Shown piece after piece: positions 1-9,906 of a stretch of 64,000 bases of DNA. Origin of the DNA: Amycolatopsis sp. NBRC 101858 (GTDB taxonomy: Bacteria; Actinomycetota; Actinomycetes; Mycobacteriales; Pseudonocardiaceae); assembly GCF_030269325.1 (NCBI RefSeq), contig NZ_BSTD01000005.1, positions 515,391 to 579,390 of the forward strand, in the 5' to 3' direction. The translations under genes and the position numbers were made by a program. Under the pieces are notes generated by a model. The model ran no database searches. It was given only the letters and a program-made list of their open reading frames with translations, and was not told the origin of the DNA. Position 1 is the first letter of the stretch, and each line of letters opens with the position of its first letter.

Positions 1-1235
1 TGGGCGTCGCCGATTCCTTCCACCCGACGCCCGTCGGCGTGTACTTCGGCAAGCCCGGGGCGAAGGCGGCCGACCCGTACTTCGGCGGTGCCGGGCCCGC
101 GCGCACCGGCTGCACCGAGTGCGGCGCCTGCATGACCGGCTGCCGCGTCGGCGCGAAGAACACGCTGGTCAAGAACTACCTCTACCTCGCGGAGCAGGAC
201 GGTGCGAAGGTCATCCCGCTGACGACGGTTACGTCCGTGCGCCCGGTCGACGGCGGTTACGAGGTCGACCTGAAGAAGACCGGGACGACGTCGCGCCGGT
301 TCCGGACGACCATCACGGCCGAGAAGGTCGTCTTCGCCGCCGGCACCTGGGGCACGCAGAACCTGCTGCACCGCATGAAGGACACCGGCACGCTGCCCGG
401 GCTGTCGCGGCGGCTGGGCGAGCTGACCCGCACGAACTCCGAGGCGATCATCGGCGCGGCCCGCACCGACGTCGACGAGAGCCGGAACTTCAGCCGCGGG
501 GTCGCGATCACGTCGTCGATCCACCCGGACGAGAACACCCACATCGAGCCGGTGCGGTACGGCAAGGGCAGCAACGCGATGAGCCTGCTGCAGACGATCG
601 CGACCGACGGCGCGTCACCGGTCCCGCGCTGGCGTCAAGCGGTGAGCTTCATGTTCAGGCACCCCGTCCAGACGGCGAAGCTGCTCAACGGCTACCGCTG
701 GAGCGAGCGCACGGTGATCCTGCTGGTGATGCAGAGCCTCGACAACTCGATCACGACGTACACGAAGCGCGGGCTGTTCGGCCGCCGCAAGTACACGTCG
801 AAGCAGGGCCACGGCGAGCCGAACCCGAGCTTCATCCCGGCGGGCCACGAGGCGAACGAACGCACGGCGGACCGCATCGGCGGCATCGCGGGCGGCACGT
901 GGGGCGAGATCTTCGACATCCCGCTGACCGCGCACTTCATCGGCGGCGTCCCGATCGGCGCGACGGCCGAGGAGGGCGTGATCGACCCGTACCACCGCGT
1001 GTTCGGCTACCCGGGCCTGTCGGTGGTCGACGGCGCGGCGATCACGGCCAACCTGGGCGTGAACCCGTCGCTGACGATCACGGCCCAGGCCGAGCGGGCG
1101 TTCTCGTTCTGGCCGAACAAGGGCGAGGCAGACCAGCGGCCGACCCAGGACTCGTCGTACGTCCGGCTGGAGCCGGTGGCGCCGAAGAACCCGGCGGTCC
1201 CGGCGGACGCCCCGGCAGCCCTGCGGCGGTCCTAG
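1..1235 (+). CDS. GMC-family oxidoreductase, cholesterol-oxidase-like (5' end outside window)
   Basis: C-terminal two thirds of a flavin-dependent GMC oxidoreductase. The reading frame is open from base 3, so the start and the FAD-binding Rossmann region lie upstream of the window. Visible features are a ferredoxin-like Cys motif (TGCTECGACMTGC) typical of the ChoD-like subgroup, and the GMC C-terminal domain with the HFIGG His and NLGVNPSLTI Asn that belong to the usual His/Asn catalytic site. Family members oxidise sterols or other alcohols with FAD; the substrate cannot be told from sequence. Mycobacteria also have a choD-like gene near the guanine biosynthesis genes, and guaA lies 7 kb downstream here. 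The stop TAG is also the first half of a probable TAGACT -10 element for the next gene. Confidence 0.85.
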   Translation, partial: GVADSFHPTPVGVYFGKPGAKAADPYFGGAGPARTGCTECGACMTGCRVGAKNTLVKNYLYLAEQDGAKVIPLTTVTSVRPVDGGYEVDLKKTGTTSRRFRTTITAEKVVFAAGTWGTQNLLHRMKDTGTLPGLSRRLGELTRTNSEAIIGAARTDVDESRNFSRGVAITSSIHPDENTHIEPVRYGKGSNAMSLLQTIATDGASPVPRWRQAVSFMFRHPVQTAKLLNGYRWSERTVILLVMQSLDNSITTYTKRGLFGRRKYTSKQGHGEPNPSFIPAGHEANERTADRIGGIAGGTWGEIFDIPLTAHFIGGVPIGATAEEGVIDPYHRVFGYPGLSVVDGAAITANLGVNPSLTITAQAERAFSFWPNKGEADQRPTQDSSYVRLEPVAPKNPAVPADAPAALRRS

Positions 1236-1244
1236 ACTCGGGGC

Positions 1245-1952
1245 GTGACGGCATCCGAGAAGGCGCACGCGCTGCTCGACGGGGTACGGAAGCTCGATGA
1301 CGAATGGGCGCGGGCCATCGGTGGCCTCGGCGAGCCCGAGCTGCGCGCACCCAGCGCGTTGCCCGGGTGGTCGCGGGCCCACGTCCTCGCGCACGTCGCG
1401 CGCAACGCCGATGGCCTCAAGAATCTCCTGACCTGGGCTAACACCGGTACCGAGACGCCGATGTACGCCAGTCCCGAGGCCCGCGAAGCCGACATCGAGG
1501 CCGGGGCGCGGCGCGGGGCCGCCGACATCCTCGCCGACTTCGTCGCGTCGGCCGCGCGCTTCGAGGAGTACGCCGCCGGGATGCCGGACGACGCCTGGGC
1601 GCGGGAGGCCCGCAACCGGCAGGGCGAGCCCGTCAGCGGGGCCGTCGTCGCGCGGATGCGGGTGTCCGAGCTGACCATCCACCTCGCCGACCTCGACCGG
1701 GGTTACGACCTCGACCGCGTCCTGGCGCTGCTCGGCCCGCTCGCCGGCGACGTCGTCCAGCACGCGATCACCTCCCGGAGTGCGCACCTGCCCGCGCTTC
1801 GCCTGGTCGCGGGCGACTCGGAGTGGACGATGGGTGCCGCGCCCGGCGCCACCGTCACCGGCACGAGCGGGCAGCTGCTGGCCTGGCTGAGCGGGCGTTC
1901 CGGCGGGGAGAGCCTCGACGGCGACGTGCCGCGGATCCCCGCCTGGTCGTGA
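1245..1952 (+). CDS. Maleylpyruvate isomerase-family, mycothiol-dependent-type protein
   Basis: A 235-residue protein of the DinB/MDMPI fold. The N-terminal metal-binding four-helix domain is recognisable from LPGWSRAHVLAHVARNADG (residues about 35-53), where the His residues correspond to metal ligands, and a second His occurs in ELTIHLADLD. The C-terminal part is shorter and resembles the MDMPI C-terminal domain. Family members use mycothiol as thiol cofactor, for example in maleylpyruvate isomerisation or thiol transfer; the substrate here is unknown. The GTG start lies six bases after a TAGACT -10-like hexamer that overlaps the upstream stop codon, so it may be a leaderless start. Confidence 0.8.
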   Translation: MTASEKAHALLDGVRKLDDEWARAIGGLGEPELRAPSALPGWSRAHVLAHVARNADGLKNLLTWANTGTETPMYASPEAREADIEAGARRGAADILADFVASAARFEEYAAGMPDDAWAREARNRQGEPVSGAVVARMRVSELTIHLADLDRGYDLDRVLALLGPLAGDVVQHAITSRSAHLPALRLVAGDSEWTMGAAPGATVTGTSGQLLAWLSGRSGGESLDGDVPRIPAWS

Positions 1953-2123
1953 AGTGCCCGTGAACTGACCGCGACCGTCCTCCGTGTACCGATCAGAGGC
2001 GCGGATACCCGGGTCCGGCCCTAAACTGGGCGTCCCCGGCAGCGAGGAGTCCGATGTGGACAGCGTGAGCAGGCCGGTCCGGTGACCGGGCAACCCGGCC
2101 GACGGCCGCACGTCTTCGACCAC

Positions 2124-3596
2124 ATGGACAGAAGGGCGTTCCTCCGCGTCGCGGGTGTGTCGGCGGCCGGCGCCGTCGCCGCCGCGTGCGGGCCGGGCGC
2201 CCCCACGACGCCCGCCGATTCGACGAGCGCGCTGCCGGAGACGACGTCCGCGCCGCCCGCCACGCGGCTGCCCACCGGCCCGCCGAACTGGGACGACCTG
2301 CGCACCAAGCTGGCCGGCGGCCTGGTGCGCCCGGGCGGCGACGGCTACAGCACCGCCAAGCGCGCCTTCAACCCGCTCTTCGACGGCAACAACCCGGTCG
2401 CCGTGGCGAGCGCGCGGAACGCCGAGGACGTGCAGGCCTGCGTCCAGGCCGCCGCCGGGCGCTTGACGCTCGCCGCGCGCAGCGGCGGCCACAGCTACGC
2501 CGGGTACTCGGTCCCCGAGAGCGGGCTCGTCATCGACGTGGCCGCGATGAACAAAGTGGACATCCGGGGCACCCAGGCCGTCATCGGCGCCGGCGCGAAG
2601 CTGAAGGACGTCTACGCCGGCCTGGCGGGGGCCGGGCGCGCGCTGCCCGCCGGCTCCTGCCCGACGGTCGGGATCGCCGGGCTGACCCTCGGCGGCGGCA
2701 TCGGCGTGCTCTCCCGCAAGTACGGCCTGACCTGCGACCACCTGAGCTCCGCCCAGGTCGTCACGGCCGACGGCAAACTGGTGACGGCGTCCGCGAGCTC
2801 CGAGCCGGACCTGTTCTGGGCACTGCGCGGCGGGGGCGGCGGCAACTTCGGCATCGTCACCGAGTTCACCTTCGACACCGATCCGGCGCCGAACCTGACG
2901 GTGTTCTCGCTGCACTTCCCGGCCGGTTCCGCGGCCGGCGTGCTCGGCGCGTGGCAGCAGTGGATCGCCGCGATGCCGCCGGAGCTGTGGGCGAACATCG
3001 TGCTCTCCGGGGGCTCGCCGGTCCAGTGCCGCGTCGGCGGCTGCTACGTCGGCAACGCACCCGCGCTGAACACGCTGCTGAACAACCTCACCACCAACGC
3101 CGGTGCGCGGCCGACCCAGCGCACCGTGAAGAGCCTCGACTACCTCGGCGCCATGAACTACTTCTCCGGCAGCTCGGCGCGGCAGTCGTTCGTCGCGTCC
3201 TCACGGATCATCACGAGCCCGGTCGACCCCGCGAAGGTCGTCGCCCTCGCCGACGGCCGGACGGGCATGGACCTGCTCATCGACGGCCTCGGCGGGAAGG
3301 TCGGGGAGCCGGCGAAGGACGCGACGGCGTTCTGGCACCGCGACGCGCTGGCCAGCGTCCAGATCTACGCGCCCGCGACGGCGAAGACCCGGGCGAAGGT
3401 CACGCAGTCGGTGGGTGACGTCGTCGCGGGTCTCGCGGCGGCCGGCGCGGGCGGCGGGTACGTCAACTACATCGACCCGGCCCTGCCCGACTGGAAGGCC
3501 GCCTACTACGGCGACAACGCCAAGCGGCTCGGGGACGTCGCGAAGAAGTACGACCCCTACAACGTCTTCCGGTTCGGGCAGGGCGTCGTCGTCTAG
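2124..3596 (+). CDS. Secreted FAD-binding oxidoreductase, berberine-bridge-enzyme type
   Basis: About 490 residues. The ATG chosen begins MDRRAFLRVAGVSAAG, a Tat-type signal (RRAFLR) followed by a hydrophobic stretch and AAAC, which looks like a lipoprotein or signal-peptide cleavage region; an upstream GTG start at 2082 would bury this signal. The FAD_binding_4 domain shows RSGGHSYAGYS, whose His is the usual covalent FAD site, and GSCPTVGIAGLTLGGG, whose Cys matches the second covalent FAD site of bicovalent BBE enzymes. The C-terminal BBE segment is seen in YDPYNVFRFGQG. It is expected to be an exported oxidase of sugars or aromatic natural products; the substrate is unknown. The stop codon shares a CTAG with the convergent aldehyde dehydrogenase. 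Confidence 0.85.
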   Translation: MDRRAFLRVAGVSAAGAVAAACGPGAPTTPADSTSALPETTSAPPATRLPTGPPNWDDLRTKLAGGLVRPGGDGYSTAKRAFNPLFDGNNPVAVASARNAEDVQACVQAAAGRLTLAARSGGHSYAGYSVPESGLVIDVAAMNKVDIRGTQAVIGAGAKLKDVYAGLAGAGRALPAGSCPTVGIAGLTLGGGIGVLSRKYGLTCDHLSSAQVVTADGKLVTASASSEPDLFWALRGGGGGNFGIVTEFTFDTDPAPNLTVFSLHFPAGSAAGVLGAWQQWIAAMPPELWANIVLSGGSPVQCRVGGCYVGNAPALNTLLNNLTTNAGARPTQRTVKSLDYLGAMNYFSGSSARQSFVASSRIITSPVDPAKVVALADGRTGMDLLIDGLGGKVGEPAKDATAFWHRDALASVQIYAPATAKTRAKVTQSVGDVVAGLAAAGAGGGYVNYIDPALPDWKAAYYGDNAKRLGDVAKKYDPYNVFRFGQGVVV

Positions 3597-5038
3597 AGGT
3601 CGATGCCGGTGAAGACCGTGACGCGCTCCTCCGTCAGGTCGTGCATGGCCGCGAGGACGCCTTCGCGGCCGACGCCGGAGCCCTTGACGCCGCCGTAGGG
3701 CATCTGGTCGGCGCGGTAGGACGGGACGTCGCCGATGATCACGCCGCCGACCTCCAGCTCCGCCGACGCGTGGAACGCCAGCTGGACGTCGGTGGTGAAG
3801 ACGCCGGCCTGCAGGCCGTACGCGGATTCGTTGACCGAGCGGAAGGCCTCGTCGACACCGTCCACAACGGACACGGCGAGCACCGGGCCGAAGATCTCCT
3901 CGGCCCACGCCTTGGTGTCCGGCGGGACGTCGGTGAGCAGCGTCGGCGCCACGGTCGCGCCCTCGCGCGTCCCGCCGGTGAGCAGCTTCGCGCCCGCGCC
4001 GACAGCGTCGTTGACCCACGCGACGATCCGCTCGGCGGCGGCTTCGTCGACGACCGGGCCGACGTCGGTGTTCCGGTCGTACGGGTCGCCCGTCCGCTGC
4101 GCTTCGACCGCCTCCACCAGCGCGGGCACGAACTCGTCCGCGACGGCGGCGTCCACGATCACCCGCTGCACGGCGATGCAGGACTGCCCGGCCTGGTAGT
4201 TGCCGAAGGTGGCGATGCGGTGCGCGGCGCCTTCGGGGTCGGGCCAGTCGCGCAGGACGACGGCCGCCGCGTTGCCGCCGAGCTCCAGCACGACGTGCTT
4301 GCGCGGCGCGGCGTCCTTGAGCGACCAGCCGACCGGGCCCGAGCCGGTGAACGACACGACGGGCAGCCGCGGGTCGGCGACGAGCGCCTTGGTTTCGTCG
4401 TTTCCCAGCGGCAGCACGGAAAACGAGCCCTCGGGCAGGTCCGTCTCGGCCAGGATCTCGCCGAGGATCAGCGCCGAGAGCGGCGTGCGCGGCGCCGGCT
4501 TGACGATGATCGGCGCGCCGATCGCCAGCGACGGCGCGACCTTGTGCGCCACCAGGTTGAGCGGGAAGTTGAACGGCGCGATGCCGAGCACCGGCCCGCG
4601 CGGCACGCGGCGGGTCAGCGCCAGCCGCGCCTCGCCGGCCGGGTCGGTGTCGAGGCGCTGGACGTCGCCGCTGAACCGGCGGGCCTCCTCGGCGGCGATG
4701 CGGAACACCGACACCGCGCGCTTGACCTCGGCTTCGGCCCACTTGAGCGGCTTGCCGTTCTCGGCGGTGATGACTTCGGCGATCTCTTCGGCGCGGGCGG
4801 CGAGCACCCGGGACACGTGCTCGAGCGCGCCGGCGCGGACGTGCGCGGGGGTCGCGCGCAGCTCCTTCGCGACCGAGACCGCGGCGGCGACCGCGCGTTC
4901 GACCTGCTCCGGCCCGGGCACGGCGACCGTGGCGACCTCACTGCCGTCGTACGGGTGGTGCACGACGAGGGTGGTGGCGCCCGGCTCCGGGCGGCCGGCG
5001 ATCCAGGCGGGGCGCGGCTCGGGGGTGATCATGTCCAT
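3593..5038 (-). CDS. NAD(P)-dependent aldehyde dehydrogenase
   Basis: A 481-residue member of the aldehyde dehydrogenase superfamily, near the standard length. It has the NAD-binding region GIAPFNFPLNLVAHKVAPSL, the FTGSGPVGW glycine motif, the general-base Glu in VLELGGNAA and the catalytic Cys in YQAGQSCIAVQR. It oxidises an aldehyde to the acid or acyl product in the cytoplasm; the substrate is not deducible. ATG 5038 is preferred; an in-frame TTG lies three codons upstream. An alcohol dehydrogenase follows upstream on the same strand, which suggests a small redox unit, although 55 bases separate them. The stop overlaps that of the convergent flavoprotein gene in a CTAG. Confidence 0.88.
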   Translation of the reverse strand: MDMITPEPRPAWIAGRPEPGATTLVVHHPYDGSEVATVAVPGPEQVERAVAAAVSVAKELRATPAHVRAGALEHVSRVLAARAEEIAEVITAENGKPLKWAEAEVKRAVSVFRIAAEEARRFSGDVQRLDTDPAGEARLALTRRVPRGPVLGIAPFNFPLNLVAHKVAPSLAIGAPIIVKPAPRTPLSALILGEILAETDLPEGSFSVLPLGNDETKALVADPRLPVVSFTGSGPVGWSLKDAAPRKHVVLELGGNAAAVVLRDWPDPEGAAHRIATFGNYQAGQSCIAVQRVIVDAAVADEFVPALVEAVEAQRTGDPYDRNTDVGPVVDEAAAERIVAWVNDAVGAGAKLLTGGTREGATVAPTLLTDVPPDTKAWAEEIFGPVLAVSVVDGVDEAFRSVNESAYGLQAGVFTTDVQLAFHASAELEVGGVIIGDVPSYRADQMPYGGVKGSGVGREGVLAAMHDLTEERVTVFTGIDL

Positions 5039-5093
5039 GCGTACCAACGTAATCCGGGTGGGAACCCCCGAACGTGGAACCCACCCGGTCGGG

Positions 5094-6128
5094 TCACGGC
5101 TTGATGAGCACCTTCAGCGCCTCGCGCTCGGCCATGGCGCGGTAGCCGTCCGGCACGCCTTCGACGTCGATGGTGCGGTCGAAGACCTTGCCGGGCTGGT
5201 ACTTGCCGTCGAGGACGTCCGGCAGCAGCTCGGGGATGTAGTGGCGCGCCGGGGCGACTCCGCCGGTCACCGTGACGTTGCGGCGGAACACGCCCACGCC
5301 GATCGGCCCGTCCTCGTACTGCGGCAGGCCGACCCGGCTCACCGCGCCGCCCGCGCGCACGACCCCGACGCCCATCTCGAAGGCGCCCTTCGTGCCGACG
5401 CACTCGAGGACGGCGTGCGTGCCCTGGCCGTCCGTCAGCTCGCGCACCTTCTCGACGCCCTCCTCGCCGCGCTCGGCGACGACGTCGGTCGCGCCGAACT
5501 CGCGCCCGAGGTCGGTCCGGGCCTGGTGGCGGCCCATGAGGACGATCCGGTCGGCGCCGAGGCGCTTCGCCGCGAGGACGGCGGAGAGCCCGACGGCGCC
5601 GTCGCCGATGACCGTGACGTTCTGGCCCTCGCGCACGCGCGCTTTCACCGCGGCGTGGTGGCCGGTGGAGAAGACGTCCGACAGCGTGAGCATCGACGCG
5701 AGCAGGTCGTCGTCCTCGGTGTGCGGGAGCTTGACCAGCGTGCCGTCGGCCTGCGGGACGCGCACGGCCTCGCCCTGGCCGCCGTCGACGCCCTTCGCGC
5801 CCCAGCCGCCGCCGTGCAGGCAGGACGTCTGCAAGCCTTCGCGGCAGAACTCGCAGGTGTTGTCGGACCAGACGAACGGCGCGACGGCGAGGTCGCCCTT
5901 CTTGACGCCTCGCACGTCGGCGCCGGTCTCCTCGACGATCCCGAGGAACTCGTGCCCGATCCGGCGGCCGTGCTCGCGGGGTGGCATGTCGGCGTAGGGC
6001 CAGAGGTCGCTGCCGCAGATGCAGGACCGCACGACCCGCAGGACGACGTCGGTGGGCTCGGCCAGTTTCGGGTCGGGAACCGTCTCGACCCGGACATCGC
6101 CGGCGCCGTAGATGACTGTCGCTCGCAT
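5094..6128 (-). CDS. Zinc-dependent alcohol dehydrogenase (MDR superfamily)
   Basis: A 344-residue medium-chain dehydrogenase. The catalytic zinc site is seen in SCICGSDLW (Cys) and RIGHEFLG (His-Glu). The lobe normally binding the structural zinc reads NTCEFCREGLQTSC, with three of the usual four Cys because the first position is Asn. The Rossmann motif is VTVIGDGAVGLSAV. The sequence resembles the alcohol/formaldehyde-dehydrogenase-like group that accepts NAD(P). It is adjacent to an aldehyde dehydrogenase, so alcohol to aldehyde to acid is a plausible but unproven flow. On its own strand a GGGAAAGG purine run precedes the ATG. Confidence 0.86.
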   Translation of the reverse strand: MRATVIYGAGDVRVETVPDPKLAEPTDVVLRVVRSCICGSDLWPYADMPPREHGRRIGHEFLGIVEETGADVRGVKKGDLAVAPFVWSDNTCEFCREGLQTSCLHGGGWGAKGVDGGQGEAVRVPQADGTLVKLPHTEDDDLLASMLTLSDVFSTGHHAAVKARVREGQNVTVIGDGAVGLSAVLAAKRLGADRIVLMGRHQARTDLGREFGATDVVAERGEEGVEKVRELTDGQGTHAVLECVGTKGAFEMGVGVVRAGGAVSRVGLPQYEDGPIGVGVFRRNVTVTGGVAPARHYIPELLPDVLDGKYQPGKVFDRTIDVEGVPDGYRAMAEREALKVLIKP

Positions 6129-6202
6129 GCCAGTGCCTTTCCCGTGGAGGTCGTGACAAACGTCGGGGGTGCGGCGGCGTCGTCGCGCCTAGATTTTCGT
6201 CC

Positions 6203-6796
6203 ATGACCGCGCCCGCCGCATCCCGCACCCCGTTCGGGGCACTCGCCACCGGCGCCCGCCGCCCGTACCTCACCGCGACAGTGTTCCTGGTGACGCTGGC
6301 GTGCGGGATCGCGCAGCTGGCGCACCGGCCGCTGTACGACGCGGTCGTGCGCGACGCGGCGCGCATCGACGACGGCGAGTGGTACCGCCTGGTCACCGGG
6401 ATGTTCTTCCAGGACGGCTGGGCGTTCGGCCTGGTCTCGAACCTGCTCTGGCTGGCGGTGTTCGGCACGCTCGCCGAGCGCGTGTTCGGCCGCGTGCGCT
6501 GGCTGGTCCTCTACTTCGGCTGCGGTCTGTTCGGCCAGGTCATGAGCTACCTCTGGCTGAACCCGGTCGGCGCGGGCAACTCGATGTGCGTGGTGGGCCT
6601 GATCGGCGCGCTGGCGGTGGTCGTCATCGTGGCGTCCCGGCGCTACGGCGTGGTGCTGCCGGCGCAGTTCCGGGTCATGGCGTTCGCCGTGCCGGTGCTG
6701 GCCGTGGTCGACACGGTCGTCCACGACAACCACGGCCTCCCGTGCCTGCTGGGGATGGTGCTCGGGTTCCTGCTGCTCCCGCGGCGGACCCGGTGA
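6203..6796 (+). CDS. Rhomboid-family intramembrane protein
   Basis: A 197-residue polytopic membrane protein with about six hydrophobic segments. The rhomboid fold is suggested by EWYRLVTGMFFQDGW before TM2, FGQVMSYLW, a GNSMCVVGLIGAL segment at the position of the catalytic GxSG and a His in VHDNHGLPCLLG at the position of the catalytic TM6 His. The Ser and His are therefore both present, but the surrounding GxSxG and HxxG contexts are altered, so protease activity is uncertain. It is divergent from the alcohol dehydrogenase gene, and a hairpin immediately downstream separates it from a convergent gene. Confidence 0.75.
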   Translation: MTAPAASRTPFGALATGARRPYLTATVFLVTLACGIAQLAHRPLYDAVVRDAARIDDGEWYRLVTGMFFQDGWAFGLVSNLLWLAVFGTLAERVFGRVRWLVLYFGCGLFGQVMSYLWLNPVGAGNSMCVVGLIGALAVVVIVASRRYGVVLPAQFRVMAFAVPVLAVVDTVVHDNHGLPCLLGMVLGFLLLPRRTR

Positions 6797-6800
6797 CCGC

Positions 6801-6841
6801 GGACGGCCCGGAGCCCTCGTGGGGGTGGCTCCGGCCCGTCC
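6801..6841. terminator. Hairpin between convergent genes
   Basis: A 15-bp inverted repeat with one mismatch (GGACGGCCCGGAGCC pairs with GGCTCCGGCCCGTCC) around an 11-base loop lies just after the rhomboid-like stop codon and just before the stop of the convergent gene. There is no clear U tract, as is common in actinomycetes. It could serve both strands. Confidence 0.55.
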
Positions 6842-6848
6842 GTCCCGC

Positions 6849-7298
6849 TCAGTCCGGGTAGTGGCCGCCGAGCCGGCACCAGTGCGCGACCAGGTGCGGC
6901 TGCACGGGCAGCGCCAGGATCTCGGCGAGGTCCGCTTCGGCCCGGCGAGCCGCTTCCTCGGTGTGGTCCCACTCCTGCTCTTCCCGCCGGGCGTTCGAGC
7001 CCGCCACCCCGACCAGCTGCTCCGCCCGGGCCTGGGCGGCGGCGATCCGGTCGCACCGCAGCTCGTCGGCCCGGCCCAGGTCCTCGGTGTGCCGGGCGTC
7101 GAGGACGATCCCGCCACCCGAGCGCACCCCGCACCGGACGGCGATCCGCAGCAGATCGGTGCTGAACGCACGCGTTTCGGCGGGCACCCACGACAGCCGC
7201 TCCCAGTCGGGCTGGGGCTGGTCGTCGGCGCGGCAGACCGCGTACCCGGGCACGTCGCACCAGGTCAGCCGGCCGGGCGGGCGGAGTCGGTAGAGCAT
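6849..7298 (-). CDS. Hypothetical protein, Trp/Cys-containing, actinomycete type
   Basis: A 149-residue soluble protein not recognised as a named family. The N-terminus (MLYRLRPPGRLTWCDVPGY) is followed by a mixed region, and the C-terminal half (about 85-140) is Ala/Glu/Arg-rich and likely helical or coiled. No signal peptide or membrane segment is seen. The ATG is supported by GAGGGGG seven bases upstream. It lies upstream-adjacent to a DinB-fold gene on the same strand with an 86-base gap, so co-transcription is possible. No function is proposed. Confidence 0.6.
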   Translation of the reverse strand: MLYRLRPPGRLTWCDVPGYAVCRADDQPQPDWERLSWVPAETRAFSTDLLRIAVRCGVRSGGGIVLDARHTEDLGRADELRCDRIAAAQARAEQLVGVAGSNARREEQEWDHTEEAARRAEADLAEILALPVQPHLVAHWCRLGGHYPD

Positions 7299-7384
7299 GC
7301 GCGATCCCCCTCGGCGCGGCGGCCCCGGTCGGAGCCGCCCTCGATGCCTGGTGAATCGGCCCGACGGTGACTCGGTGTTACAGA

Positions 7385-7930
7385 TCACCGGTGGCGGTGG
7401 AGATCGCGCAGCAGGAGCACTTCGGCGCAGTGGTGGATCATCTCGCGGTGGATGTGCAGCACCAGCGTCGCCATCGGGTACGCCGCGTACGGGCCTTCCG
7501 CCGGGCCGCACGGCCTCGCGAGCGCGTCGTCGTCGAGGGATTTCACCCCTTCGAGCCACCGGGCGTAGTACTCGTCCAGCAGGGCGATCGCCTCGGCCGC
7601 GGTGCCCGGGTACGGGTAGTCGTCGTAGGTCATCGCGGGGCCGTCGAAGTGCGACGCGATCCGCATCCCCAGGACGCCGACGAGGATGTGGTTGAGCCGC
7701 CACGCGATCGTCGTGACCGGCGGCGGGGTCGGCTCGGGGAAGGCGAAGTCGATGGTGAACGGACCCGTGCCGGGTTCGTCGTCGGACTTGCGCGGTCGCA
7801 CGGTCCAGCAGCCCGCGACCGGCTCCCGGAAGTACTCGTCGTCGGTGAGGCCTTCGAGCTTCGGCCGCACCAGCGCGGTCCAGTGGAAGTCCAGCTGGTC
7901 GGTCAGTTCCTTCGTCCAGTTCACAGCCAT
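7385..7930 (-). CDS. DinB-like metal-binding protein
   Basis: A 181-residue DinB/YfiT-type four-helix-bundle protein. Likely metal-binding His residues are in WRLNHILVG (about residue 85) and LHIHREMIHHCAEV near the C-terminus. In actinobacteria many such proteins are thiol-dependent transferases or isomerases that use mycothiol or bacillithiol-like cofactors; the specific reaction is unknown. The start is the ATG of MAVNWTKELTDQL. The gene is divergent from guaA, with 108 bases between the two starts. Confidence 0.72.
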   Translation of the reverse strand: MAVNWTKELTDQLDFHWTALVRPKLEGLTDDEYFREPVAGCWTVRPRKSDDEPGTGPFTIDFAFPEPTPPPVTTIAWRLNHILVGVLGMRIASHFDGPAMTYDDYPYPGTAAEAIALLDEYYARWLEGVKSLDDDALARPCGPAEGPYAAYPMATLVLHIHREMIHHCAEVLLLRDLHRHR

Positions 7931-8038
7931 ACCGGGCACCGTAGGCCGGATCGCGGACAGGGGCGGCCCTGAATCCGGGGTGACCCAGCCCACCTGGGAC
8001 GATGGTGGGGAATCCCGCCGCTGCCAGGAGGTCCTCAG

Positions 8039-9595
<1,557 letters not shown>

Positions 9596-9609
9596 GTCCC
9601 CGGACAGGA

Positions 9610-9643
9610 CTCGAGGCCCTGGCGTGGGATCCAGGGCCTCGAG
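9610..9643 (+). terminator. Strong hairpin terminator after guaA
   Basis: A perfect 13-bp stem (CTCGAGGCCCTGG with CCAGGGCCTCGAG) closes an 8-base loop 14 bases after the guaA stop. No U tract follows. It sits between convergent genes, so it may work in both directions. Confidence 0.75.
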
Positions 9644-9663
9644 AGTGAGTGGTGTGTTCGGTT

Positions 9664-9906
9664 CTAGCGGCGGCGTTTGCCGAACGACGCGCCGAGGAGC
9701 ATGAGCCCCACGAACACCGCGCCGCCGGCGATCACCCAGCGGAAGTCGAACTGCGGCAGCCAGCTCGCGCCGTCCGAGAGGACGTAGGCCGACACGAGCA
9801 GCGTCGCGACCCCGACGATCAGGGTGAAGATGTCCAGCCCACCGCGCTTCGCGGGCGGCTGGGTTTCCGTCGGGTTGTCGTAGGCGTAGGGGTTCTGGTC
9901 AGCCAC
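9664..9906 (-). CDS. Small two-TM membrane protein
   Basis: An 80-residue protein with a polar N-terminus (about 1-22, MADQNPYAYDNP), two hydrophobic segments (about 24-42 and 56-74) and a basic end (GKRRR). No family is recognised. Its ATG lies inside the last codons of the PspC-domain gene upstream (8-base overlap), so the two are almost certainly translationally coupled, and it may assist that membrane protein. Confidence 0.65.
   Translation of the reverse strand: MADQNPYAYDNPTETQPPAKRGGLDIFTLIVGVATLLVSAYVLSDGASWLPQFDFRWVIAGGAVFVGLMLLGASFGKRRR

Noticed and set aside
615..2915. Very long open frames antisense to real genes, here 766 codons and also at 42862-46566 with 1234 codons.
   Set aside because: These are high-GC shadow frames with Arg/Gly/Asp-biased composition and no motifs, opposite to well supported genes such as dnaE2.
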